Source: an uncultured Candidatus Thioglobus sp.
GTDB lineage: Bacteria > Pseudomonadota > Gammaproteobacteria > PS1 > Thioglobaceae
Assembly (NCBI GenBank): GCA_910595805.1
Contig: CAJVCK010000003.1
Span: 1 to 64,000 of the forward strand
Direction: 5' to 3'
Length of the DNA: 64,000 bases
Positions 17,146 through 26,968 of this stretch are shown in pieces; position 1 is the first letter of the stretch, and each line of letters starts with the position of its first letter. Position numbers and translations under genes: made by a program. A model generated the notes under the pieces. It had not been told where the DNA came from, ran no database searches, and saw only the letters and a list, made by a program, of their open reading frames with translations.

Positions 17146-18576
17146 TTATGCAGTTACTGCTTGAACAGAATTCTGTTCTCGACTCGCTTTACGAATGGTA
17201 ATAATAATATTAATCAACATTGTAACTGCCCCTAGAACAACCAATGCACCACCTGCCGCACGCATTGCATAATAAGGGTGCATTGCTGCAACTGATTCGG
17301 CAAAGGTATATGCTAAAGTGCCATACTCATCATATGCTCTCCACATTAAACCTTGCATAATGCCTGACACCCACATTGCAACAATATAGATTACTGTCCC
17401 AACGGTATGTATCCAGAAATGAATGCCGAGTAGTTTCTGTGACAAGCGAACATTGAAGATTTTCTCAATCATATGATAGAGCGCACCAGATGCCACCATA
17501 ATGTTCCAACCAAGAGCGCCTGAATGCACGTGGCCAATAGTCCAGTCTGTATAGTGAGAAAGAGCATTAACTGTCTTAGCTGCCATCACCGGTCCTTCAA
17601 AAGTACTCATAGCATAGAAGGCTAACGACATAATTAAGAAACGTAGAATGTAGTCTTCGCGCAAGCGCTCCCATGCGCCTGACAAAGTCAAAATTCCGTT
17701 AATCGCTCCACCCCATGAAGGAATAATCATTGCCAATGAAATGGTTGCACCTAACGATCCCGCCCAGTCTGGTAAAGCGGTATATTGCAGATGATGCGCA
17801 CCTAGCCAAACATAGCCAAACATTAACGCCCAAAAATGAATTACGGACAAACGGTAGGAATAAATAGGACGTTCCGCTTGCTTAGGAACGAAATAATACA
17901 TCATACCCAAGAAACCCGCCGTCAAGAAAAATCCAACTGCATTATGTCCCCACCACCACTGAATCATTGCATCTTGCACGCCAGAGAAGATCGAGTAAGA
18001 CTTAAACCAATCTACTGGCATTGAAAGATTGTTAACCACATGAAGATAAGTTACCATTACCATCATGCCCATAAAAAACCAATTGGCAACATATACGTGT
18101 GGCACTTTGTTTCGGTTACGAATATGAATAGTCATAACAAAATTATACAAATAACTTGCCCAAGAAATAGTTATCAAGATGTCGATTGGCCACTCCAGTT
18201 CGGCGTATTCTTTAGATTGGGTCAATCCTAACGGCAGGGTAATCATAGCCAAAAGAATAACAGTATTCCAAGACCAGAAAGTGAACCACGCCATCTTATT
18301 AGACCAGAGTCGTGTTTGATTGGTTCGCTGTACAATATAAAAAGCTGAGGCCATAAGTGCTGAACCACCGAAGGCAAAAATTACGGTATTTGTATGAAGC
18401 GGCCTAAGGCGACCAAACTGAAAATAAGGCAGATCAGTACCAAGATCGTTTAAGTAAGGCCAAGCCAATTCAGATGCAATATAAACGCCAATTGAAGTCC
18501 CTATGACTAAATATATAGCTGCCATAACAGTGAAATATTTCACTACTTTTAAATCATAACGTTCTGTTAAGCTCAT
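17146..18576 (-). CDS. ccoN: cbb3-type cytochrome c oxidase catalytic subunit CcoN
   Basis: A 476-residue haem-copper oxidase subunit I of the C family, the high-affinity oxygen-reducing core used at low oxygen. About 12 membrane helices are evident. Ligand-bearing segments include [16 protein letters not shown] (low-spin haem b), [15 protein letters not shown] (CuB His), [16 protein letters not shown] (CuB His pair), and the late [21 protein letters not shown] (haem His). First gene of ccoNOQP, with GGGAG upstream of its ATG and a near-consensus promoter 60-90 bases upstream. No FNR box is visible, so oxygen control is not shown by the sequence. Confidence 0.97.
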   Translation of the reverse strand: MSLTERYDLKVVKYFTVMAAIYLVIGTSIGVYIASELAWPYLNDLGTDLPYFQFGRLRPLHTNTVIFAFGGSALMASAFYIVQRTNQTRLWSNKMAWFTFWSWNTVILLAMITLPLGLTQSKEYAELEWPIDILITISWASYLYNFVMTIHIRNRNKVPHVYVANWFFMGMMVMVTYLHVVNNLSMPVDWFKSYSIFSGVQDAMIQWWWGHNAVGFFLTAGFLGMMYYFVPKQAERPIYSYRLSVIHFWALMFGYVWLGAHHLQYTALPDWAGSLGATISLAMIIPSWGGAINGILTLSGAWERLREDYILRFLIMSLAFYAMSTFEGPVMAAKTVNALSHYTDWTIGHVHSGALGWNIMVASGALYHMIEKIFNVRLSQKLLGIHFWIHTVGTVIYIVAMWVSGIMQGLMWRAYDEYGTLAYTFAESVAAMHPYYAMRAAGGALVVLGAVTMLINIIITIRKASREQNSVQAVTA

Positions 18577-18637
18577 CGAAAAACTCCCATAATTTATTCT
18601 AAATAGCCATTGCTTTTAGGTGTCTAAATAGACAGTG

Positions 18638-18666
18638 ATTCTACATATATCAAATACTGTAGTCAA
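18638..18666 (-). promoter_or_regulatory. Promoter of ccoNOQP
   Basis: On the minus strand a -35 TTGACT (18666-18661) and -10 TAGAAT (18643-18638) are 17 bases apart, giving a start near 18631 and a leader of about 55 bases. It lies just past the SURF1 stop. I looked for TTGAT-N4-ATCAA and did not find it. Confidence 0.72.
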
Positions 18667-18690
18667 GTAATAATAGTTCACATATATAGA

Positions 18691-19389
18691 TCATTTTCTA
18701 CTGTTAATAATTAATAACCTTATAGCAATAATACTAAGGACAAAAGCCATCAAAAACCATTGTAGAGCATAGCCTAGATGTTTATCCACACTGCCATAAA
18801 AGGGCTGCCACTTACGATAGAAACCATTCTCAGACTCGACATCGAGTTGTGCCAACATCGGGATCACGTTATAACCAGAGATTGTAGAAATCCTATCTAT
18901 GTCAAGTGATTGCACTAATAAAGGAAATTTATCATTACTTGTTTGTTGTTTAAGCTTAATACGTTCTTTGGGTGTTATTAACTTTGCTTTGATTGTTGTT
19001 ATATTATTATTAATATTTATATCAATCAATTTATCTCGATCACCCTTCCAGGGCACAAAACCACGATTAACCAAAATAGCCGTAGCATTATCTAGGACAA
19101 AAGGTGTTAAGACGTAATAACCTGCATTACTATTAACGATCTGATTGTCATAGATAAACTGCTTATTATTATCGTAATAGCCCTCAAGCAATACCTGGTA
19201 ATGCTCTTTTTCTAATAATGACTCATATTGAGTAACTAGCTGTGCTGGATTAGATTGCGCAAGAACAATAGCGCTCTCTATTGCACGCTTTTCATCAGCA
19301 CGCTCTAATTGCCAAAAGCCCAAGGACAACAAACCCCATATGGTTAATGAAATTAAGATCCCAGGCAAAACAAACGATCTTCTGATCAT
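18691..19389 (-). CDS. SURF1-family cytochrome oxidase assembly protein
   Basis: A 232-residue SURF1 homologue, helping haem A insertion into subunit I of aa3 oxidases. Two terminal membrane helices (about 8-25 and 207-226) enclose a periplasmic domain. Signature segments are LSLGFWQLERADEKRAIE near the N-terminus, ILVNRGFVPWKGDRDK in the middle, and the C-terminal HLGYALQWFLMAFVLSIIAI. Its start overlaps the upstream DUF2909 gene by 4 bases. Together with that gene it lies between the aa3 and cbb3 operons; its natural client is the aa3 enzyme encoded upstream. Confidence 0.93.
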   Translation of the reverse strand: MIRRSFVLPGILISLTIWGLLSLGFWQLERADEKRAIESAIVLAQSNPAQLVTQYESLLEKEHYQVLLEGYYDNNKQFIYDNQIVNSNAGYYVLTPFVLDNATAILVNRGFVPWKGDRDKLIDININNNITTIKAKLITPKERIKLKQQTSNDKFPLLVQSLDIDRISTISGYNVIPMLAQLDVESENGFYRKWQPFYGSVDKHLGYALQWFLMAFVLSIIAIRLLIINSRK

Positions 19390-19628
19390 TTATTTATAGG
19401 CGCTTGAACAGTCGGCGCATCGACAAGGACGGCATTTGGTGTAATCCAACCCATATAGCCTGCAAACATTACTAAAACAAATAACAAGACAGACAAACTA
19501 ACACGAACGACTAATGATTTAAACATCTTATCAGATCCTGCTTTACCTCCCCTTACCATACCAATTAAACCGACACCTAGTGCTATTAATATAGCGATAA
19601 TAATAATTACAGCAACCACTCCCGTCAT
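19386..19628 (-). CDS. DUF2909 twin-helix membrane protein
   Basis: An 80-residue protein with two membrane helices (about 4-24 and 44-63), a short basic loop (RGGKAGSDKMFKSLVVR), and the ending GYMGWITPN that is common to DUF2909 proteins. Members are regularly found beside cytochrome oxidase assembly genes such as surf1, as here, suggesting a part in oxidase biogenesis; the molecular role is unknown. It is separated from coxC by a strong terminator and coupled to SURF1 through a 4-base overlap. Confidence 0.82.
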   Translation of the reverse strand: MTGVVAVIIIIAILIALGVGLIGMVRGGKAGSDKMFKSLVVRVSLSVLLFVLVMFAGYMGWITPNAVLVDAPTVQAPINK

Positions 19629-19651
19629 AACAACTCCTTATTTTTCACTTA

Positions 19652-19686
19652 TAAAAAAAAGACCCCAATAAAGGGGTCTTTTTTTA
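19652..19686 (-). terminator. Terminator after coxC
   Basis: A GACCCC/GGGGTC stem with a 6-base loop is flanked by eight A and seven T, so it can act in both directions. It closes the coxB-coxA-cox11-coxC transcript and leaves the DUF2909-surf1 pair to readthrough or its own promoter. Confidence 0.92.
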
Positions 19687-19702
19687 TTGCTCTACTTAAC
19701 TA

Positions 19703-20626
19703 TTATAGCCAGTATACAAAGACAAATAGTCCTAACCAAACCACGTCTACAAAGTGCCAGTACCAAGCAACACCTTCAAAACCAAAGTGGTTGTCAGCAT
19801 CAAAATGACCTTTTTGAACACGGTATAAAATAACCGTTAACATGATTGCACCAACAGTTACGTGGAAACCATGGAAGCCAGTCAGCATGTAGAAAGTAGA
19901 TCCATAAATACCTGAAGTCATCTTTAATCCATCAGCATATGCATGGCTGTACTCCATAATCTGAAAACCTAAGAACGCAACACCCAAAGCAATGGTTGCT
20001 ACTAACCAACCAACGATTTGATTACGATGACCTGCACGAAGCGCATGGTGAGCAAAAGTCAGTGTCACGCCTGAAGCTAATAACAATGCCGTATTAAGTG
20101 CTGGTAAACCCCATGGATTTACAACATCTGCTGGTGTTGCGTTTTCAATTGTCAAGCCTTCAGGAATTGCAGGAAAACTCATTGTTGTGCCTGACTGAAG
20201 CTCTGTACCAGGGGCTAAGAATGCCATTTGATGCCATGATGCACTAAATGCGTTCCATAAATCAGGTGTAAAGATATTATTATCTGCACCACCTAACCAT
20301 GGCACTGATAATTGTCTTGCATAGAATAACGCACCAAAGAATGCCGCAAAGAACATTACTTCAGAGAAGATGAACCAGCTCATTCCCCAGCGGAATGAAC
20401 GATCAACTTGTTTGTTGTAGATGCCATTTGTGCTTTCATTTACTACTTGCCCAAACCAGCCAAACATCATAAACACTGTAATAGCAAGCCCAAGTGCCAT
20501 TACTGACGCACCCCATTCTACGCCATGCATTGAGTTAGCCATACCAACAAATAATGTTGATATACCAATCGAGCCAATAATTGGCCAGTAAGTACCGTTT
20601 GGTACGTAATATTCTTGTTCGCTCAT
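19703..20626 (-). CDS. ctaE: aa3-type cytochrome c oxidase subunit III
   Basis: A 307-residue seven-helix subunit III of the aa3 oxidase. Recognised from SEQEYYVPNGTYWPIIGSIG, DRSFRWGMSWFIFSEVMFFAAFFGALFYA split over helices 2-3, and the C-terminal GFHGFHVTVGAIML and FEGVAWYWHFVDVVWLGLFV. The start is taken at 20626, where AGGAAGG precedes the ATG by 6 bases, rather than an in-frame codon nine codons upstream that has no ribosome site. It supports proton uptake and the stability of subunit I. Gene order is coxB-coxA-small protein-cox11-coxC. Confidence 0.96.
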   Translation of the reverse strand: MSEQEYYVPNGTYWPIIGSIGISTLFVGMANSMHGVEWGASVMALGLAITVFMMFGWFGQVVNESTNGIYNKQVDRSFRWGMSWFIFSEVMFFAAFFGALFYARQLSVPWLGGADNNIFTPDLWNAFSASWHQMAFLAPGTELQSGTTMSFPAIPEGLTIENATPADVVNPWGLPALNTALLLASGVTLTFAHHALRAGHRNQIVGWLVATIALGVAFLGFQIMEYSHAYADGLKMTSGIYGSTFYMLTGFHGFHVTVGAIMLTVILYRVQKGHFDADNHFGFEGVAWYWHFVDVVWLGLFVFVYWL

Positions 20627-20642
20627 AGTTCCTTCCTCTTTT

Positions 20643-21167
20643 TTAGCTTTCAAGTTTAAAAAAATTATAAGACAAGCTTATATCTTCTATTCGCTTATCC
20701 AGTTCTGGCTCAACTACAAATCGGAGCGTCATCTCGACCTCTTCATGCGGTTTGAACACCTGTCTATTAAAACAAAAACATTCTAATTTCTTAAAATGAA
20801 CTGCGGCATCCGTAGGTGCCACACTTGGGATCGCTTGACCTACAATAGTTTTATCCGTGTTATTTTTAGCAATATAACTGGTTGTGTAAAACTTACCAGG
20901 TATTACTTCCATCGAATCAACCTTTGGCCCAAACTGTACTGGAAACCCGCCCATGGTCATGGCAAAAAAACTTACCTCAACCTTGCGGTTCTCATCAACA
21001 CTATATTGCTGTTCAGTTTCGACTCTACCTGTTGTACCATTAAAACCTGTGATCTCACAAAAGACATCATAGATTGGTGGCATAACAAAAACGCCAAATA
21101 AAAACATTAATATTGGTGCTGAAAATAATTTAATCCAGAACCCTTTTGTTATTTTTCTTTGTTCCAT
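20643..21167 (-). CDS. ctaG: Cytochrome c oxidase assembly protein CtaG/Cox11
   Basis: A 174-residue copper chaperone that delivers Cu to the CuB site of subunit I. It has an N-terminal membrane helix (about 12-32) and a periplasmic immunoglobulin-like domain with the copper-binding CFCF motif in LECFCFNRQVFKPHEEVEM and the earlier VQFGPKVDSMEVIPGK. The start is ATG at 21167, immediately after the stop of the small upstream gene (TAATATG), in preference to an in-frame TTG nine codons further up. It sits between coxA and coxC, the typical alpha/gammaproteobacterial order. Confidence 0.94.
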   Translation of the reverse strand: MEQRKITKGFWIKLFSAPILMFLFGVFVMPPIYDVFCEITGFNGTTGRVETEQQYSVDENRKVEVSFFAMTMGGFPVQFGPKVDSMEVIPGKFYTTSYIAKNNTDKTIVGQAIPSVAPTDAAVHFKKLECFCFNRQVFKPHEEVEMTLRFVVEPELDKRIEDISLSYNFFKLES

Positions 21168-21168
21168 A

Positions 21169-21273
21169 TTAGCCAGTTGGGTTAAATAACACAATTGTGG
21201 CTACAAATACTCCTATTGCAACGGCTGCTACAATTACCGAGGTAATCATAACGCCTTTTTTTCTATCGTCCAT
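21169..21273 (-). CDS. 34-residue membrane protein in the cox operon
   Basis: A micro-gene exactly filling the gap between coxA and cox11. Its ATG overlaps the coxA stop (TAATG) and its stop nearly touches the cox11 start (TAATATG), so it is translationally coupled on both sides. The product is a basic/acidic start (MDDRKKG) and one membrane helix (about 9-30, ITSVIVAAVAIGVFVATIVLF). It resembles in size and place the cytochrome oxidase small assembly proteins annotated in proteobacterial cox operons; sequence similarity is too short to be sure. Confidence 0.7.
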   Translation of the reverse strand: MDDRKKGVMITSVIVAAVAIGVFVATIVLFNPTG

Positions 21274-22880
21274 TAAGAATTTTGAGATTCTTCTAAAATT
21301 AACTTTCTTGATGGCGGCTTATTAAATGAATGATATTGAGCTTTTGGCTCTAATGTCCACTCAAGGCCCTTAGCGCCTTCCCAAGGTCTAGCAGTTGCTG
21401 GCTTACCGTTACGAACACAATCAATTACGATATACGTTAGCAAGATAAATGACGCACCGAATGCAAAACCACCAATTGATGAAATATAGTTAAAGTCAGC
21501 AAACTGTAACGCATAATCAGGAATACGACGCGGCATGCCTGCAAGCCCTAAGAAGTGCTGAGGGAAGAATAATACGTTAACTGAAATCATAGCCCACCAG
21601 AAGTGTACCTTTGACAAACTTTCGTTGTACATTTTTCCTGTCCATTTAGGCAGCCAGTAGAAGGTCGCTGCAATGATCGACCATAGTGCGCCTGTTACCA
21701 ATACGTAATGAAAATGCGCAACTACGAAATAAGTATCATGATATTGAATGTCAGCTGGCACGATACCTAGCATTAAGCCAGAGAAACCACCAATAGTGAA
21801 TAAGAATACAAATGACACTGCCCATAACATTGGCGTTTCAAAGGTCATTGATCCTCTCCACATCGTAGAGATCCAGTTAAAGACCTTAACACCTGTAGGT
21901 ACCGCAATCAGCATAGTGGCATACATAAAGTACAATTCACCTGCAACCGGCATACCAGTCAAGAACATGTGGTGTGCCCATACGATGTATGATAGGAATG
22001 CGATTGATGCTGTTGCATATACCATTGAAGAGTAACCAAACAACGGCTTACGAGCAAAGGTTGGAATAATGTGAGAAACCACACCAAACGCTGGCAAGAT
22101 CATAATGTAAACCTCTGGGTGTCCAAAGAACCAGAAAATGTGCTGGAACAATACTGGATCGCCACCACCGGTTGCATCAAAGAATGCAGTGCCGAAGTTA
22201 CGGTCTGTCAACATCATTGTTACCGCACCGGCTAATACTGGCATCGCACCAATTAGTAGGAACGAAGTAATTAGCCATGTCCAAACAAATAATGGCATAT
22301 CCATTAGTTTCATTTCTGGAGCACGCATATTAAGCACCGTTGCAATAATGTTAATCGCACCCATAATAGATGAAAAGCCTAACAAGTGAACTGCAAAGAT
22401 AAAGAAGTCTGTACTATCTGGTGCGAACGTTGTTGATAATGGTGCGTAGAACGTCCAACCAAACGCTGGTGCGCCGCCTTCCATAAAGAACGTACTTAAC
22501 AAAATACCACCGGCGAATGGCAGAATCCAGAAAGACCAGTTATTCATACGCGGTAGCGCCATATCAGGCGCACCTACCATCATAGGAATTAGCCAGTTAC
22601 CCAGGCCAACAAAGGCCGGCATAATCGCACCAAATACCATAATCAATCCATGCATGGTTGTCAGTGAATTAAAGAACTGAGGCTCCATAAGCTGCATACC
22701 TGGCTGTAATAACTCAGCACGTATGCCCATTGCCAATGCGCCACCAATTAATAACATGGTAAATGCAAACCACATGTAAAGAGAACCAATGTCTTTATGG
22801 TTCGTTGTTTTGACCCATCTCATCAGGCCCTTTTCAGGTCCGTGATGGTGATCGTCGTGAGAAGCTGCTGCTGTCGTCAT
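21273..22880 (-). CDS. ctaD: aa3-type cytochrome c oxidase subunit I
   Basis: A 535-residue catalytic subunit holding haem a, haem a3 and CuB. Twelve helices are evident. Key segments: [15 protein letters not shown] (haem a His), [16 protein letters not shown] (CuB His and cross-linked Tyr of the A family), [12 protein letters not shown] (CuB His pair), and [17 protein letters not shown] (haem ligands). The N-terminus has a His-rich stretch (ASHDDHHHG). It is followed by the 34-residue gene and cox11 and preceded by coxB, 17 bases upstream. The D-channel region ([21 protein letters not shown], split over the helix) is intact. Confidence 0.97.
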   Translation of the reverse strand: MTTAAASHDDHHHGPEKGLMRWVKTTNHKDIGSLYMWFAFTMLLIGGALAMGIRAELLQPGMQLMEPQFFNSLTTMHGLIMVFGAIMPAFVGLGNWLIPMMVGAPDMALPRMNNWSFWILPFAGGILLSTFFMEGGAPAFGWTFYAPLSTTFAPDSTDFFIFAVHLLGFSSIMGAINIIATVLNMRAPEMKLMDMPLFVWTWLITSFLLIGAMPVLAGAVTMMLTDRNFGTAFFDATGGGDPVLFQHIFWFFGHPEVYIMILPAFGVVSHIIPTFARKPLFGYSSMVYATASIAFLSYIVWAHHMFLTGMPVAGELYFMYATMLIAVPTGVKVFNWISTMWRGSMTFETPMLWAVSFVFLFTIGGFSGLMLGIVPADIQYHDTYFVVAHFHYVLVTGALWSIIAATFYWLPKWTGKMYNESLSKVHFWWAMISVNVLFFPQHFLGLAGMPRRIPDYALQFADFNYISSIGGFAFGASFILLTYIVIDCVRNGKPATARPWEGAKGLEWTLEPKAQYHSFNKPPSRKLILEESQNS

Positions 22881-22896
22881 ATTATTTCTCCTTTAA

Positions 22897-24006
22897 TTAA
22901 CGTGCAGATTTAACATCTGAAGGTTGAACAACACTGCCTGTGTTACCAAAGGCATTTCTTTCATAAGTAATTACTGATGCAAGATCCGCATCACCTAACA
23001 TCTTAAATGCTGGCATTGCGCCTTTACCATGTAAAACCATAGCAATATGGTCAGCTGCTGCACCGTTTGCAATTGGCGAACCTACCATTGGCGGGAATAC
23101 AGGTGGCATACCTGAACCGTCTGCTTTATGACAACCAGCACAGTTAGTATTGTAAACACTCTTACCTTGCGCCATTAGCTCGTCCTTAGTCCATGTCTTA
23201 TTAGCGCTATCTGCTGCCGCTTTAGCTGCTGCTTGTTGCTCAGAAACCCATTTAGCGTAGTCTGCCTTAGAAACCACATCAACCACAATTGGCATAAAGC
23301 CGTGATCTTTACCACAAAGCTCAGCACATTGACCGCGGTAAGTGCCAATCTTGTCAATCTTAGCCCATGCATCATTAATAAAGCCTGGGTTTGCATCTTG
23401 CTTAACACCAAATTCATAAACCCACCAGTTGTGAATTACGTCACTCGAAGTGACTAAGAAACGAATTGAAGTGTCTACTGGTAAAACTAATCGCTTGTCC
23501 ACGTCTAGTAAGTAGTTGTTTGCTTTTTCACGATCTGCGTCTGTACCATTAACCGCATCTTTGGAGTCTTGTGATAAGTTTGAAATAAAGCTAATACCTT
23601 CCTTTGGATAGTCGTACTGCCATTTCCACTGATGACCGGTAATCTTAACGGTCATTTCAGCTTTAGAAGTATCTTCTATGTCGATTAACACCTTAGTGGC
23701 TGGGATTGCCATTGCAACTAAAATAATAATTGGAATAATCGTCCATGCAAGCTCTGCTTTAGTGCTCTCATGAAAATTGGCTGCAACTGCACCCTTTGAT
23801 TTTCTGTGTGAAAACACAGAATAAAACATTACACCAAATACCACTACCGCGATTGCTACACATATCCAAAATACCAACATGTGTAAGTCATAGATGTCTT
23901 TACTGATTGAAGTAACCCCTTCAGTCAAATTAAGGCCGTACTCAGCAAACACGTTGGTTGACATTAGGCCAACTAGCATGCTTAAAAGAGTTGTTAATCT
24001 TTTCAT
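22897..24006 (-). CDS. ctaC: aa3-type cytochrome c oxidase subunit II with fused cytochrome c domain
   Basis: A 369-residue subunit II of the caa3 type. A signal peptide covers about 1-21, then two membrane helices (about 42-64 and 88-108). The CuA domain has His192, and Cys227, Cys231, His235 and Met238 in GQCAELCGKDHGFM. A C-terminal cytochrome c domain carries the haem site CAGCH (289-293) with the probable ligand Met in AMPAFKM. The fused haem means electrons can enter directly from a soluble c-type cytochrome. An Ala/Gln-rich linker (about 255-270) joins the two parts. First gene of the aa3 operon. Confidence 0.96.
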   Translation of the reverse strand: MKRLTTLLSMLVGLMSTNVFAEYGLNLTEGVTSISKDIYDLHMLVFWICVAIAVVVFGVMFYSVFSHRKSKGAVAANFHESTKAELAWTIIPIIILVAMAIPATKVLIDIEDTSKAEMTVKITGHQWKWQYDYPKEGISFISNLSQDSKDAVNGTDADREKANNYLLDVDKRLVLPVDTSIRFLVTSSDVIHNWWVYEFGVKQDANPGFINDAWAKIDKIGTYRGQCAELCGKDHGFMPIVVDVVSKADYAKWVSEQQAAAKAAADSANKTWTKDELMAQGKSVYNTNCAGCHKADGSGMPPVFPPMVGSPIANGAAADHIAMVLHGKGAMPAFKMLGDADLASVITYERNAFGNTGSVVQPSDVKSAR

Positions 24007-24247
24007 AAATCCTCCAAATAAAATATATTTTCGTCTCTCTAATGCTTTTACACATTAATAAAACTGCCACAAATGATACCTGTTTTTTTTGTGAAGTTAT
24101 TAAAAAACTTATTTTTTATACGTCTATATTCCACAATTTTTACAAAACATAGAACATATAGATTATTTTGCCATCTTCTTGACAACAATAATCATGTCTG
24201 TTTTAATGTTCACAGTTTAAACTTTATACAAATAGGGCGCACCCATC

Positions 24248-25084
24248 ATGGCAATACCACAAACTGAGAGGATGAAAAACAACCTTGGCAAGACTGCCAA
24301 GCTTAACAAAGTAACTTTGGGATCGCCTTTTATCTGGCTAAGACAGGGCGTAAATGATTTTATTTCAGCGCCACTGTTGGCAATATTTTATGGTGTTTTA
24401 TTTACGCTGGTTTCGTATGGTGCTTGGCACTACTTAAGCAACTCTGCTGTGCTTAGCGATGTATCCGCGCCATTGCTAGCTGTTATTATCTTAGTCTTGG
24501 GTCCTATTTCTGCAATGAGTTTATACGACGCCTCTAGACAATTATCGTTTGCCAGGAAGCCGACCATCAAGTCTGTTCTGGGGGCTGCCTTCAAAGCAAA
24601 CGGCTCTTGTCCTTCCATATTTTTATCGGTTATTCTCGTGGTTCTAGCCATAGCCTGGATGATGTTTTCACCCTTAATTTACGCTATCTTTAATACTGGG
24701 TCTTTGCAGATTGTGAGTGAAAACCAAACAGTGGTGCAGTCTATTCTTGCCGACATTACTAGTGGTGACAACAAAAACTTTGTTATCGCCTACTTTATTT
24801 TCACCGCTGTAGTTGGTCTCGTTTCTTTTATGATTAGCTGGTTTTCTTTTCCAATGGTGTTAGATCAAGATTGCGACCCATTTACAGCCGTTGTCACCAG
24901 CCTAAAAGCCGCTATGGCTAATAAGATTATTATGCTTATTTGGGTGCCCATGGTAGGAATTCTTGTTCTTGGTGCAATCTTACTAACCGCTGAACTTTAC
25001 TTTGTTGGTTTGGTTTTTGTTATTCCAGTATTAGCTCATGCAACTTGGCATGCCTATAAAAGCATGATTGGTGAATTAAAATAA
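24248..25084 (+). CDS. DUF2189 multi-pass membrane protein
   Basis: A 278-residue protein with about six membrane helices, matching DUF2189 family features: the N-terminal GSPFIWLRQGVNDFISAP, then GPISAMSLYDASRQLSFARKPT after the second helix, and the late FSFPMVLDQDCDPFTAVVTSL. Members are frequent next to cytochrome oxidase genes in proteobacteria, and here it lies between the aa3 operon and ctaA, suggesting a role in oxidase assembly or membrane copper/haem handling. No biochemical function is established. An alternative start eight codons downstream (M9) is possible. Confidence 0.82.
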   Translation: MAIPQTERMKNNLGKTAKLNKVTLGSPFIWLRQGVNDFISAPLLAIFYGVLFTLVSYGAWHYLSNSAVLSDVSAPLLAVIILVLGPISAMSLYDASRQLSFARKPTIKSVLGAAFKANGSCPSIFLSVILVVLAIAWMMFSPLIYAIFNTGSLQIVSENQTVVQSILADITSGDNKNFVIAYFIFTAVVGLVSFMISWFSFPMVLDQDCDPFTAVVTSLKAAMANKIIMLIWVPMVGILVLGAILLTAELYFVGLVFVIPVLAHATWHAYKSMIGELK

Positions 25085-25206
25085 TTCTTTTATCTTAAAC
25101 GCATAAACGTGTTTACATAAACTGACTCTTTTATGCATAACTTTGCATAAAAAAAATAAATCATTAAAATATTGCCACTACTTACTATTAACAATGGCCA
25201 CACTTA

Positions 25207-26184
25207 ATGTTTAGGAAATTACTACAAATATCAATCATCTTGGCGCTTATTGTGGTGATTTTAGGCGCCTATACACGCTTAGGTGATGCTGGACTAGGTT
25301 GCCCAGATTGGCCAGGCTGTTATGGTCAACTAATCGTTCCTGATGTAGTAGATGGCACTAAAATTGAGGGTTATGATCGACCGGTTGAAGCTGCTAAAGG
25401 CTGGAAAGAAATGGTTCATCGCTACGCCGCTTCCGCGTTAGGCCTAGTTATTATTATATTATGGTTCTTGGCTTTAAAAGGCAAGACACAGCGTTTTCAA
25501 TCTATGCTTTTGCCAAGCTTTACCGCGCTATTCGTCATGTTACAAGGTGCTTTTGGCATGTGGACTGTCACGCTAATGGTGCACCCTGGTATTGTTACCA
25601 CTCATTTAATTGGTGGCTTTGTCACTACAGCCCTGCTCGTTTGGCTTTACCTTAATCAAAATCACCAAACCTCCGCTTATCGACACACCTTAAGTAGACA
25701 CAAGTATTTACTCTTTATAACGTTGTTTGTGCTGAGTTTGCAAATTATTCTTGGTGGCTGGACCAGCACCAACTACGCAGCACTCTCTTGTGGCGACCAG
25801 TTTCCAACCTGCTTAGGCTCTTGGTGGCCAGACATGGACTTTGTTAGAGCTTTGTATTGGGGGCCAATTGGCGCAGAACATGATTATGAGTTTGGTGTGT
25901 TAGAAAACCAAGCCCGTGCCGCTATTCAAATGATGCATCGTATTGGTGCACTAATAACTACTATTTTAATTATTTTTCTAATTTTTTCATTTAGAAACTA
26001 CATGCATTTAAAAGACAATTTGTTGTTAATTGGCGGTCTCTTAATTGCTCAAGTGTCACTAGGTATTCTAAACATTGTATTATCATTACCAATGGTAATC
26101 GCCGTACTACACAATGCTGTCGCCTTGTTGTTATTGCTCAGTATTGTCAGTCTAATACATAAAATATTTAAATCACATACTTAA
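25207..26184 (+). CDS. ctaA: Haem A synthase (CtaA/Cox15)
   Basis: A 325-residue eight-helix enzyme that oxidises the C8 methyl of haem O to make haem A for the aa3 oxidase. Hallmarks are GAYTRLGDAGLGCPDWPGC near the N-terminus, EMVHRYAAS (haem His), MVHPGIVTTHLIGG, and the second-half repeats LGGWTSTNYAALSCGDQFPTC and MMHRIGALITT. The two Cys pairs fit the Cox15-like group. It works directly after CtaB, encoded on the opposite strand at 27.2 kb. It is followed by the SCO gene 17 bases later, forming a small plus-strand operon. Confidence 0.95.
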   Translation: MFRKLLQISIILALIVVILGAYTRLGDAGLGCPDWPGCYGQLIVPDVVDGTKIEGYDRPVEAAKGWKEMVHRYAASALGLVIIILWFLALKGKTQRFQSMLLPSFTALFVMLQGAFGMWTVTLMVHPGIVTTHLIGGFVTTALLVWLYLNQNHQTSAYRHTLSRHKYLLFITLFVLSLQIILGGWTSTNYAALSCGDQFPTCLGSWWPDMDFVRALYWGPIGAEHDYEFGVLENQARAAIQMMHRIGALITTILIIFLIFSFRNYMHLKDNLLLIGGLLIAQVSLGILNIVLSLPMVIAVLHNAVALLLLLSIVSLIHKIFKSHT

Positions 26185-26201
26185 ATATAAAGAGCTTTTT
26201 A

Positions 26202-26963
26202 ATGAATCAATCTAACCACTGCGCTACAGGTAGTTGCGATCAAATAAAAAAAACAAGAAACACTATTATCGGTTTAGGCATCGGCATCGTTATCCTGACA
26301 TATTTTTTATTAGTCCCTAGCGCCAATCAGTTAAAAGACCTTCAAAAACAAGTGTCTTCCACTGTGTCTTTGTACTCAAATCCCAAGGTTTTAGATGGCA
26401 ATCTTATGCTAATCGACGACAACCACAATAAAGTTGCTTTATCTGAGGCGATCAACAAAAAGTGGTCTCTTTTATACTTTGGCTACACGTCGTGCCCCGA
26501 CGTATGTCCAATAGATTTAGCGATTTTAAATCAAACCATTGAGAGAATGGGTCAAGCTGAAAAACTACAGATTATATTTATTTCTGTCGATCCAGATCGC
26601 GATACTGGGAAGTTAAAAGAATTTGTTGGGCGGTTTAATGCTGACTTTATTGGATTAAGCGCTATAGACGAAAACTTAACCAAGTTAACAAAGACGTTGG
26701 GCGTTTACCATGAAATTGCGAAAACCAAGCAAAGAGCATCGCAAGATCACTCTAACCACGCATCAAAACCTGACAGTAGTAAAATGACTATGAATAAGGG
26801 AGAGGGCTCTAGCCACACACACAGAACTGATTATCTGGTTAACCACACTGCAAGTTATTTACTGTTAAGCCCAAACCTTGAGTTAGTGGGGCTTCTAACC
26901 AATCCGCATAACGTAGAAAAAATGGCACCTGCTCTTGATCTTATTCTTGAGACGTTGGACTAG
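26202..26963 (+). CDS. SCO1/SenC-family copper chaperone with His/Met-rich insert
   Basis: A 253-residue thioredoxin-fold protein that loads copper into the CuA centre of subunit II. A membrane anchor (about 21-39) is followed by the copper motif SCPDVCP (Cys98 and Cys102), the segment IIFISVDPDRDTGKLKEFV, and the distal His in NHTASYLLLSPN. Between them (about 175-205) is an inserted stretch rich in His and Met (DHSNHASK, KMTMNKGEGSSHTH) not usual in SCO proteins, which could bind extra copper. The N-terminus also carries Cys7 and Cys12 before the membrane helix. Co-transcribed with ctaA. Confidence 0.93.
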   Translation: MNQSNHCATGSCDQIKKTRNTIIGLGIGIVILTYFLLVPSANQLKDLQKQVSSTVSLYSNPKVLDGNLMLIDDNHNKVALSEAINKKWSLLYFGYTSCPDVCPIDLAILNQTIERMGQAEKLQIIFISVDPDRDTGKLKEFVGRFNADFIGLSAIDENLTKLTKTLGVYHEIAKTKQRASQDHSNHASKPDSSKMTMNKGEGSSHTHRTDYLVNHTASYLLLSPNLELVGLLTNPHNVEKMAPALDLILETLD

Positions 26964-26968
26964 GAATC

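Noticed and set aside
18600..18700. FNR/ANR box before ccoNOQP
   Set aside because: I searched for TTGAT-N4-ATCAA or close variants; the TTGAT present has no paired half-site at the right distance.
19703..20653. Longer start for coxC (nine extra codons)
   Set aside because: The extension covers the ribosome site AGGAAGG of the inner ATG and is not conserved in subunit III.
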